DNA from: Nostoc sp. UHCC 0870
GTDB taxonomy: Bacteria; Cyanobacteriota; Cyanobacteriia; Cyanobacteriales; Nostocaceae
DNA length: 64,000 bases
Assembly (NCBI RefSeq): GCF_022063185.1
Contig: NZ_CP091914.1
Span: 124,001 to 188,000, forward strand
Direction of reading: 5' to 3'
Numbering within the stretch: position 1 is the stretch's first letter; every line of letters begins with the position of its first letter. The position numbers and the translations under genes are program-made. Under the pieces are notes generated by a model. The model was not told the origin of the DNA. It made no database searches and saw only the letters and a list, made by a program, of their open reading frames with translations. Shown here piece by piece: positions 26,263 to 37,000 of the stretch.

Positions 26263-26278
26263 GGCGGAGAGTGTCAAC
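26150..26278 (+). ncRNA. Possible right-end RNA of the tnpB element
   Basis: TnpB guide RNAs normally overlap the 3' end of the gene and finish at the right end of the element. Here that part contains the strong CTCCGCCC/GGGCGGAG hairpin and ends near GTGTCAAC; the guide would start with the flank at 26279. Placed by family rule, not by a recognised structure. Confidence 0.35.
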
Positions 26279-26377
26279 GTAGATGTTAGTGCTTGGTTCG
26301 AGTGGGCAAGGTGGCAGAGGATCGCGCTGGCGATATCAGGTCAGGAGATGATGCTGCGGCTTGGGATGCAGCCATGA
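26279..26377 (+). pseudogene. Remnant of a small accessory-gene family
   Basis: 33 codons reading VDVSAWFEWARWQRIALAIS followed by GQEMM and a stop. It resembles the segment VKDWFEWARKNRIVIAMSGE of the intact gene at 61456-61788 and the decayed copy at 63330-63659. It starts exactly at the tnpB element boundary. Confidence 0.5.
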
Positions 26378-26594
26378 ACTGCTTCAAAAAAAATAGCTAT
26401 GGCTATTCCTTTGAAGAAATAATCAAGAAGAAAAATATCCATACAAGTTCTTCATTTAAACTTCAGATAAATGCTTCCGTAAATTTACTATGATATTGTT
26501 GTATTTATCAGTAGTTTTAAAGTGGCCTGCTGTTTAATACAAAAAAATAAATCCTCAGCCAGCAATTTATATTATTTAAACAGAGAATAAAACA

Positions 26595-27383
26595 ATGAAA
26601 ACTACAATAAAAGTTGTTGGTATACTAGCCGGGAGTAGCTTACTTATTTCTAGCCCAGTACAAGCAGTAGATTTAAATTTTAGTACTAACCCTTCTTCTT
26701 GGACTACTTTTGGAGATGTGAACTTTTCTAGCTCTACAGAAGCACTTTTGTCAACAGATGCAAACGCGGATGATGACTTTCAGTTAGGTGCAATCAATGG
26801 ACAATTCAACTTTTCAGGTCAGCCTGCAAGAGAAGTTGGTTTTGTTAGTCCTAACTTAACTGAGTTCTTGGGAATTAATGCAGACGCACTAGATATAAAT
26901 GGTGTTGCTTTTGAAGGTTCGGCTATTAAGCTGACTATTAATGTACAAGCAGGCGAATATTTAACGTTTCAGTGGAACTTTCTGACAAACGAAAATTCTT
27001 CTTTAGTTAGTGGAAGTAATCGCGGTTCGCTGAACGACTACAGTTTCTTTTTGGTAAATGACCAAATCCAGAGACTAGGAAATATTGATGATGCACAAGT
27101 ATCTAATCCTAATTTCCCCCTTTCGTTTGCTCAAGAAACTGGAATTAAAACTTTTCAATACACTTTTAATAATTCTGGGATATATACAATAGCTTTTGGA
27201 GTAGTTGACGTAGATGATTTCACTGTCTCATCTGCTCTTTCTGTGAGCAATGTTGTTCTGGAACGTAAGCCAACTGGTGAACCTGTACCTGAACCCAGTT
27301 CTGTTTTAGGAATTATTATAGCTCTAGGTTTCGGTGCTTTATCTAGAAAAACTCAGAGTAGTAAAAATAATAATCAAGTTTGA
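26595..27383 (+). CDS. PEP-CTERM sorted exported protein
   Basis: 262 aa. N-terminal signal peptide (KVVGILAGSSLLISSPVQA). The beta-rich body contains an excess of Asn/Ser and has no enzyme motif. The C-terminus VPEPSSVLGIIIALGFGALS plus basic residues is a PEP-CTERM signal, recognised by exosortase for surface or extracellular delivery. Function beyond being exported is unknown. A GAGAATAAAACA stretch precedes the ATG. Confidence 0.85.
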   Translation: MKTTIKVVGILAGSSLLISSPVQAVDLNFSTNPSSWTTFGDVNFSSSTEALLSTDANADDDFQLGAINGQFNFSGQPAREVGFVSPNLTEFLGINADALDINGVAFEGSAIKLTINVQAGEYLTFQWNFLTNENSSLVSGSNRGSLNDYSFFLVNDQIQRLGNIDDAQVSNPNFPLSFAQETGIKTFQYTFNNSGIYTIAFGVVDVDDFTVSSALSVSNVVLERKPTGEPVPEPSSVLGIIIALGFGALSRKTQSSKNNNQV

Positions 27384-27416
27384 TAATTTTCTACTTTTAG
27401 CGATCGCCTGATATTT

Positions 27417-27671
27417 TTAAGTAGGTAAAAGATAGATTTCTGCACCAGCTAGATGGCTTTCTAAGCGTTGCTGAATTTGAGCTAATGCTGTTGTGCGTAG
27501 GCGCAAAGCGACTTGTCGATAGACATCGCTTGCTTCTACTTGTAATTCAGGTAATCCTGGTACAATAGCCACTGTTCTACCATCAGCTTCTTGCTTGACA
27601 ATAACATTTACTAATACTTCGTTATTGTCTTGGTTTTTATTTGGTGATGTTGCAGATGAAAAGGAATTCAT
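27417..27671 (-). CDS. Hypothetical small protein
   Basis: 84 aa, soluble. VLVNVIVKQEADGRTVAIVP followed by LRLRTTALAQIQQRLESHL suggests two strands and a C-terminal helix. No family recognised. It lies 358 bp downstream of the large RHS gene on the same strand, but it does not look like a colicin immunity protein, having few acidic clusters. Confidence 0.5.
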   Translation of the reverse strand: MNSFSSATSPNKNQDNNEVLVNVIVKQEADGRTVAIVPGLPELQVEASDVYRQVALRLRTTALAQIQQRLESHLAGAEIYLLPT

Positions 27672-28029
27672 AGCATTTTTTTCAGTTTATGCTCTTTCAT
27701 TGTAAATGAATCGGCAGAAGTACCGGGTTTAAAATGGCGATCGCTCCAATTCTGCACAAGCTGATCATGGCGATCGCCTATATTCCTCGTAAGTACAAAA
27801 CGCGATCGGCTGCCATTTTTATTAAGGTGAGTTCGACAGCGATCGTATTCTAGACTCACCAAGTTTTAATCATGCGATCGCCACTCCAAACATCCGAAAC
27901 AAATGGGATCGCACTACATTAATTTAAAATCAAGTAGTGATCGCATCTTACATATTTTCATACAAAAATGCGATCACCTTATGAAAGTAGAACTAACACC
28001 GATTCATCGCACGGATCGAACTTTTTAAA
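27672..28029. repeat. HIP1-rich gene-free stretch
   Basis: Several GCGATCGC or near-copies (around 27737, 27769, 27801, 27838, 27873 and further GATCGC half-matches up to about 27990) occur in about 300 bp. No convincing gene is present; in particular no immunity gene is seen after the toxin-tipped RHS gene. Confidence 0.55.
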
Positions 28030-31000
28030 TTATGGCTCTACTTTTCTGGATGGTACTTTTGGACCAACTCGCGTTCCAGTTCTAGGGTCGAAATCTCCTA
28101 GATGATTTTTTCCTCTAGGATCGTATATTTCAACCGTACCCTTCTTTGAATCCCATTCATATATTTTCCCTTTTCCATCTAACCATCGCTCACGCTTTCC
28201 ACCGCCACCTTGTACGGGCGTTTTACTTTTTGCTCGCTTAGTACCAGGGAATGCTGGTAATGTGTCTTTTATATCATCAGGTGGAGAACCAAAACGTCTA
28301 TTCTCAAAAATTGGAGGAGATGCTGGAAATGGAGAAGGTGGAGCAAAAGGAGGTAGTGGTGGCGGAGGTGCTGGTGGAGTAAAAGGAGGTAGTGGTGGCG
28401 GAGGTGCTGGTGGAGTAAAAGGAGGTAGTGGTGGCGGAGGTGCTGGTGGAGTAAAAGGAGGTAGTGGTGGCGGAGGTGCTGGTGGAGTAAAAGGAGGAAT
28501 GGGTCTCTGAGGTCCAGGAGTTGTTGGTATATCAGCTAGTCCTTTTGCAATATTAATTAGAGCTTGTCTTAATGCAATACGTAAAGTTGCCAACGCGACA
28601 ACAGGAGCAACTCGTTGTATCAGGAGTCTATATTCAGCAGCCGCAACATTTCCACTGGGGTCAATCAGATTGACCGGATTGTTATGCACATAAGTATACT
28701 TGTGCAACGATTGGGGGTCATCAAGAAACCCTTCAAACGAGTCCTTAGAAATAAATTGCCCATTTTCCGGGTTATAGTACCTAGCCCTCAGATAATAAAG
28801 GTCGCTATTTTCGTCAAACTGCTCCCCAGTAAAGCCAAAATCATTATCTGTATTGCCCTGTTGCCCTATCAACCGACCAAAGGCATCATAAATATATCGG
28901 TCAGTTACATTACCATTACTATCGGTCAACGCATTTACAGAACCCAACCCAGCAGCATGATGAATTGATGCCTGACCCTGTTGGTCTTGGGAAATTAAAT
29001 CCAGTCCGCGAACATAGGACTTCTCGATTGTTCCATCGGGTTTATATTCCTCAACAACCTCAGCGTATGCTTCTTCCGTATCAACCAAATAGCGTGTTTC
29101 TTCCCCATTAACAATTACCGCAACCCGATTGCCATCAGCGTCATAACGGTATTCAATACGCTGTGTTCCTTGCGGGGTTACAATGTCTGCACTAATTAAT
29201 CGTCCTTGGTCGTCCCATCTGTAGTTTACTTGATCTGTGCCGTTAACCTTAACAGTTAGCGTACTGCCGTTGTCATCGTAGGTATACTCAGTAGTTTGAC
29301 CATTGAGGATTTCTCTGAGCAATCGGTCATTGTCATCGTAGCTGTATGTCGTTAAACCTTCACCTGAGTCATTGCGACTGAGGCGATTACCTACCGCATC
29401 ATAGGTATAACCAATCGTGCGATTTCCGGCAGTTGGATCGGAAATTGCTTCTTGAACTAGACGATAAAGTCGATCGTAGGCGTAATTAACCTGTCGTCCG
29501 TTTGCTTCTGTTACAGCTAAACGGTTTCCTGCTAGCCCCAAAGTGTATTCATAACCAGCAATTATACCGGATGCTCCCCTTTGCTCCACGGAAACAAGCC
29601 TATCTAAGCTATCGTAGCGGCGAGTTTCTACTGTATTGTTGGGTAATTCGGTGCGAACTAAGTTACCAACTGCATCGTAAACATATCTAGTAACACCTCC
29701 ACTGCGATCGCTGACTGTTTGCATTCGATTCAGGGCATCGTAAGTATAACCAACTGTTCCCGCAGGGGTGGTTAGAGATGTGCGGTTCCCTGCGATGTCA
29801 TAGGTGTAACCAATAGTTCTACCATCTACTTCGGTGCGTGTAGTTAGTTGGTCTCGCTCGTTGTATGTATAGCTAGTTACACCTCTGCTATCCGTCACCG
29901 TTGCCCGTTGCAGTGTTGGCGTATAGGTGTAATTAACAGAGGTTCCATCTGCAAAACCTTCTGTAATTATTTGGTCGTTGCTGTTATATCTGTAAGTTAT
30001 TGTTTTGCCGTTAAAATCCGTGACACTGGTAACATTTCCCACAGCATCGTAGGTTTGGGTAGAACGTTGACCCAAAGGTAGTATGGTGGCAAAACGTTGA
30101 CTAACAGCATCATACTGGTAAGTAGTTGTGTTCCCTTTAGCATCCTTCTGGCTAATTAGGTTTCCTTCCGCATCATATCCGTATTCTGTACGCTGACCAA
30201 GGGCATCAACCACAGCCGTTAGTCTATCGAGGGCATCATATTCAAACTGAGTAGTAATACCAGCTTGGTCTGTTTCTGCAATTACCCGATCAAGAGCATC
30301 ATAGGTGGTAATTGTTTTTGTGCCATCGGGGTAGCGAGTTTCTACAACGCGACCTAATGGATCATAAACAAACTGAGTAGCACGGTTGAGAGCATCAGTA
30401 ATAGTTACTACTTGTACATCTGCGTCATAAGCATAGCGGGTAGGATTATTTAAAGCGTCACGGACGAGGATTTGACGATCAGCTGCATCATATCCGTACT
30501 CGGTGCGATTTCCTCGCTCGTCAATAAAACCAATTAGACGACCAGCCGCATCATATTCACGGCGGATTCTGGGGTTATCAGTCAGATTATCTGGTGTACC
30601 GTCAGGAGCGATGGTTTCAAATAAGCGACCCAGACCATCATAAACAAAGATAGTTGTCCGACCACCCCTATCTGTATAACTTGTGCGCCGTCCGTTAGCA
30701 TCATAGGTAAATCGCTCGGTTGTACCATCAGGGTAGCGATTTTCCGTTAACTGTCCTTGGGTGTCATAGCTAAATTCTCTGCGACGACCTAAAGCGTCAA
30801 TTGTCGCTGTGCGATCGCCTAGTGCATTGTACTCAATTCGGCTAACATTACCTAAAGCATCGGTAACACTAATGGGACGACCTTCCGCATCATAAGTAAA
30901 GCGAGTAGTGTTACCCAAAGGTGTAGTAATGTTCAACAAGTTCCCATTACCATCGTAGGTCATGCCAGTTTTCTGGTTGAGCGCATCGATGATACCTGTT

Positions 31001-34000
31001 ATGCGACCTTGGCTATCATACTCATACTTGGTTGTCTGGCTTTGAGGACTGGTGACGGTTGTAACATTCCCCCTAGCATCGTAAACGTAAGTAGTAATGT
31101 TTCCGGCTGCATCCCTTTGGCTAACAAGATTACCTTGGCTGTCGTAAGTATTTTGAGTTGTGTTACCAAGGGGGTCAGTGACCGTTACAACTTTGTTGAG
31201 GTCGTTATAGGTGTAAGTTGTAGTTTGGTTTAACGGATTGGTTTGGGTGAGGAGATTACCTCTGCTGTCATAGGTATAAGTTGCTGTATTGCCCAGTGGG
31301 TCTTTTAGGCTCAGGAGATTATTATTGGTATCATAAGTTCTTTGTGTAACACCACCCAATGCGTTAATTTCACTGATGATATTCCCGCGACTGTCGTAAA
31401 TCAGCGTTGTTTTATTACCTAACCCATCGGTAATAGTTTGTACGGAAGCATTGGTGTCAAAGCCAAGATTAGTTACATTCCCATTGCCATCAATAATCCT
31501 GGCTAACCGTCCTTGCTCATCATATTCAGTCCGTACACCCTTGCGTCCTAGTGGGTCAATAATCTCAGTTAAGTAACTTGGGAGTTGAGTATCGTAGACA
31601 AACTGAGTTGTACTGTTGTTGCGATCGCTTACACTAACCAAGTTACCCTGAGCATCATAATTGTAGATAATCCCTTTACCAGCCGGATCGATAATCTCGG
31701 TAATCCGCCCTTGGGCATCTCGGTTAAAATTGACGGATTGACCAGTGGAACTGAAAATTCCCGCATCAGTGTAAGTTAGCTTATTACCATTGCGGTCAGT
31801 GACATCTAAAAGCCCCTTGTACTGGTCGTAGCGGTAAGTAATCCCTTCCTTAGTAATGAGACGATATTGTGAGGGGTTGTAGGTAAAGCCAAACAGATAT
31901 AGTCCCACAGAACCATCACTACGAACACTCAAAGGTGTGTAGTCTACTTCCAACCTGTCATAAACACCAGCATCTGGTGTAAATGTGGGTTTGTAACGCA
32001 CACCCAAGAATCCAGCGAAGTCAGGGACAGGATTAAAGGTAAAACCTACCCGACGACCATCAGGTGTAGTTAAAGTAACGCGAGTACCAACTGTAAAGGA
32101 GTTACCGCCAAAGAAATTATCACGACTTAAATCTATCCCTGTGGGTGCAGCTTCCTGAATTTGAGCATCTTGTAAACCTAAACTCCAACCGTAACCAAAG
32201 TCACCAGAGAATTTTGCATCCAGACTGTCGTAACGGCGTTGAATTTCAATGGGGATACCCGTTAAGGGAATAGATAAATCGGTAAATTCTAAGGCGAAAC
32301 GTCCTGGTTTATTTTGGGAGTTGATGCCTAAAACCACACCTTGAACGTTGGCATTACCGCTATAGTCTTGAGTATAAACCCTGATGTAATAGCTATCGTT
32401 ACGATACAAATTGGGATCTATCTGAGCCAATACGCCATTATCAACATTAGCCCTTCCTTCGGCAATGGTGATGTAATCCGGGTCATTAGCTGCGGGATTA
32501 CTCAGGTTAATCAAGCTAACAGGTGCAAGTTCAACCCGGTAAAATTCCAAATCTGGATCATTAATTGTTCCGACAATATCAGTAAGTTCACTAATCACGG
32601 GATTGAGGGGGTCAAATCCACTCAAGTCAAGTTCCGTGATTGGTGCTTGTGTATCATTGGGGTTAATTACTCGTACAGAGATAGTTTCTGTAACTGTATT
32701 ACCTGCAAAGTCAGTAGCTGTTGCTACTACTTCAAATACCCCAGTTGTGTTGGGGGTGATAGAAGCAGTATTAATTAAGCCATTAGTAACAGTATCAGGG
32801 GTCAGAACCAGGGAATCACCGTTAAAAGAAACGTCTAAATCAGCCAAGCCAACGTTATCAAGTCCCTGGATTTGTAAGTCTAGTGTTTCTCCCAGTTTTA
32901 ATACCGTACTGTTGAAGCCGAAATTGATTTGAGGAGCTTCAGTGTCTTCAGCTAAGTCTCTAACTACTTCTACTCTATAAATCTGAGTATCAGCTCCACC
33001 TCTGCCATCACTGACTGCAATTTCTAACGTAAATTCCCCAATTTCTGTTGGAATCCAAGTAATTTTTCCAAATTCGTCAATTTCCATCCCATCAGGGAAA
33101 TTGATTAAGCTGTAGGTAAGAGAGTCTGCATTAGGATCTGTTGCTTCTATCTGATATTCGTAAGTTTCTCCTAGCGCAATACTGATTGTTGGGGTAGAAG
33201 TAATAACAGGCGGTTGGTTATCGGAACTTTCAACAATATTTAAGGTATAGTTCTGGACTGCTTCACCACCTTTACCATCATTGACAAGGATTTCAACTGT
33301 TTCCTTATTCTCAGTTTCCAATACAAGTCGCTGAATTCCCGCATTACCGCTAAAGGCGAAAAGATATTCGGCTGCTTGTGTTGTGTTATTAGGGTTAGCA
33401 CTCAAAAGAGCAAGTCCGATGGAGAAGAAATCACCACTAGCTGCATTAATAGCAGCGATCGCTGCTTCATTGAGTTCAAATTCTAGGATTTCGCTGGTAT
33501 TTCCCCCTGTTGCCACATCAAAAGTACCATAACTTCTGCCAGTACCTAAATCCTCATAAATTGCTGGTGATACGTAAGAACTTGTATAGAGTGTATTCGC
33601 ATCGGTTGTAACTTCAAATAACCCCAAAGTTTCAATTGGATCTCCACTGGTACGATTTTTTTGCAATTGCAACTTAGCAGAAGTAACTTGGCTACTCAAA
33701 GAACTCAGATCGAAGCTAACAGCACTGCGGAATAAAGGACCTACTGGTAGGTTAGAAAAAGTCCTAAATCCCTCACCTACAGCATAGTCACCGATTGAAC
33801 TTCCAAAATTAATGCCTTGATTGTCATCCGTGAAACTTGCTTGATTATCTATGCCAGGTCTGATTTGACTATCAGAGGTGTCAAAATTGGACGTAATAGC
33901 TGTTATTGGCGGTGTATAAGAAATGCGACCCGTTTGAGGATCAATAACCATTCCCTGTGGGGCTTGATTAAGGCTAAAAGTAAGCGGATCTCCATCAGGA

Positions 34001-37000
34001 TCGTTTGCCCGTACAAGATATTCATAAGGTTGACCCACAACTGCTTCTATAATGGGCGTTGAAGTAATAATTGGGTCTTGATTTATGGCAATTTGAACAT
34101 TACCAAAGTCAATATTTTCAACAATTTCTCCTGCTTCTAGTTGAACAGTATAGAAATCAGGGCTAGCAATACTTCCCGGTAATACTTCTACACTAATCAA
34201 ATCGAATCCCGGAGAAGTTCCTCTATTATCTAAACCTTGTACCCTAACAGCTATTACTGGTTTGGTAAAATTAATATCTGCTAAATCAAGAGAAACCAGT
34301 CCTCGTTGGTTGATTGTACCAAGAAGTTCAAAATCTATCCCATTACTACTAACAAAAACATCAGCAAATTCATTCGCTGAATCTATAGGATCGAAACTGC
34401 GAATGAAAATATCATCCCCTGGCCCGTCAATTATAACTTCATCCGTAAAACCAACAGTGACGTAAGAACCTAGCGGTAAAGCTAACCAGTCTACTTCGGG
34501 ATTACGACCAATAATAGGGCTTGGTGGTGGCGCACCTAAAATCACCTCTGGGTTGACTGGTTCAACTGTGTATCTTCCATTACCATTAAAAGGAGAACCA
34601 GATGGTAAGCCGCCTGTAGAACCATAAGGTTCTATTAAAGGAGAAGGCGCATTACCGCCAGATACAAATTCTAAAATAATATCGGCATAACCATCACCAG
34701 TCCGAGTTACATTCCTCAGAGGAAATGTTTGTTCAAATCCATCTGGTATTATTTCACGAACAATGTAAGTTCCAGGTGCAAGGTTGTTAAATTCATACTG
34801 CCCTGTTTCATCAATATCAAGGGTGCTGGGGTCATCTTGTGCCGTGATTTGGACGGGTTCTCCAGGGTCAAGTATGCCATTATTATTAATATCTAAATAA
34901 ATACTAACCCCGGCTAAACCAGGTTCTAAAACACTTCTACTGCCTTCCCCAATACCACCAAACGCATCTAATATGTCATCAATAGAAGTAAATTTTGTGC
35001 CATCAGGGTCAATCGTTTGAATCACACTCAAAGACGCATCATTACCTACCCCAAAGGCAGACAAATTAAATCCTTGTGCCTTTAGACGTTCTACCTCATC
35101 AACAATTGATCCACCCCGGTTCTGTTCTCCATCGGTTAAGAAGATTACGTTACCATTACCTGCTTGTGTTCCAATAGAAGCAAAGGTTTCTTCCACTTTT
35201 TGTAGAGCAATTTCTGGGTTAGTTCCAGTAAAGTTACCTACACCAAATGCTCCAGAGCGAATAGAGCGTAATATTTCCTCTACATCGGTTGTCCCATCAC
35301 TATTACTATCTGCTCCAAGTGTGGTGGTTATCTGTAAACCATTTGTACCTAAGTCCATGTCTGCATTAGCAGCAAACCCACTATACACAACAATGGCCAC
35401 CTGCGCCCTATCTCCCAGTTCTTGACTATTCAATTGTTGGTTAAGAGCAATAAAGGCAGCAATTTCTGCATCTAACCTCGTATTTTCTAAACCATCGCCA
35501 TTAAAGTCACCAATGGGAGAACCGACAAAACCAAAATCTGCACTCCCTGATACATCTAAAACGTAGACAACATCAGGATTAGATCCTTGTACCAGTTCAT
35601 TATCTCTAACCCCATTCCCGTTTAAATCATTCCATTTAATACCTCTAATTGTTCCGAAATTAGCAAAAGCCGGAACTTCTACCGTAAAAGTTTGGATATC
35701 TGTTCCACCACGACCATCGCTGACTTCTACTGTAAATTCATAAAACGGCTTTAAATCTGCTGATGGGGTAAAGCTTAAAACTTGATTCTCATCAATCTCT
35801 GTCCCCAAAGGCGCATTCAGCAGCGTATAGGTCAGATCATCTCCATCAGGATCAGTGGCTTCAATTTGATAAGTGTAGGCTGTTTGTTGGGTAGTATCAA
35901 AGATGCTTTCAGGGATGCTAGTAATTTCTGGTGCGCCGTTAATTCCTTCCCTGGTGAAAAACTGCTGTACTCGCCCTTGATTTCCGGCTGCATCTACTGC
36001 CACTATCGTAAAGGGTGCTTGGCCTGCCACTGGCATGGGAACATTAGTAAAGCTAAAATTCCCCTGACTATCCGCCGTGAGCATTTGTTGGTTTTCTAGC
36101 AACGCAACTGTTAACCCTGGCTCGGTTTGTCCCACCAGAGCAACGAAGCGATCGCTTGTCATCCTGTCTCCTAATATTCCTGTATCACTTTCGGGAGCTA
36201 ACCCAAATGTTACGGGTGGAGGTGTCAGATCAAGGGTAAAGCTTACCGTTACTATCTCAGATGCTTGCCCAGTGCTACTGCTGGCTTTTAATTCTAGGGT
36301 GTATTCTCCATCTGGCAATACACCATTACTTAAGACATCGTACTGTTCTAAAGAGATGGTAAAACTACCGTCTTCATTCAGGGCATCGCTAATATCAACA
36401 AAGCCATTACCGTTCAGATTACCTTGTAAAGTGGTGGCATCTGTGATCTGTCCACTAACAGTGGGATCTTGAGTGAGGCGATCGCTGTCACTGACTCCTG
36501 TATCATTGGCTAAATTAGCTTGGATTTGTGGTAGTTTTCCCGGATTAGGAATGAAGTGACTGGGATAGCTACTTAAGTCATTGGGCGTGACGTTTTCTAC
36601 ATATATATAAGGTCTAGCTGACAGTGACCCTGTACCATCACTGTCTATGAGAATAATTGTGCCACCTGTATAAGTGCTGAACTTGATGTAACCATCCGCA
36701 ATGGGATTGAGTCCTTGATATCCAAAACCATTCAATACTTGACTCAAATCAATGACATCTAAGCGCAGTTCAAAATCTTTGATGGTATCGCCTGCATCTC
36801 TGATGCTTTGATAAACGAAGATATCCGCACCCAGCCCACCTGTAATGATATCAGCACCAAACCCGCCAATGATGCGATCGCTCAACGGTGTACCTGTTAA
36901 AACATCACGTCCGGCTGTACCAATAATTTCGTTAACCGATTGTTCTATTAACAGGGTTTGACCATTAATTGTGACTATGTTATGGTCATCTTCTGCTTTG

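Larger units (their letters stand above)
24980..26278 (+). mobile_element. IS200/IS605-group element with orphan tnpB
   Basis: The left end carries a CGCCCTTTTAGGGCG hairpin (24991-25005) and the right end CTCCGCCC-TTATA-GGGCGGAG (26249-26269) followed by GTGTCAAC. No tnpA is present. Flanking sequences are pieces of two different genes. Boundaries are approximate. Confidence 0.7.

Noticed and set aside
27668..27862. 64-codon frame after the RHS gene as a possible immunity gene
   Set aside because: It is basic and built from HIP1-type repeat sequence, unlike acidic colicin immunity proteins, and has no ribosome binding site.
28262..28510. Glycine-rich open frame opposite the RHS gene
   Set aside because: It is the antisense reading of the proline-coding 36-bp tandem repeat.
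32341..32932. Open frames of 109-145 codons on the plus strand within the RHS gene
   Set aside because: They are antisense shadows of a well-supported 3212-codon gene.
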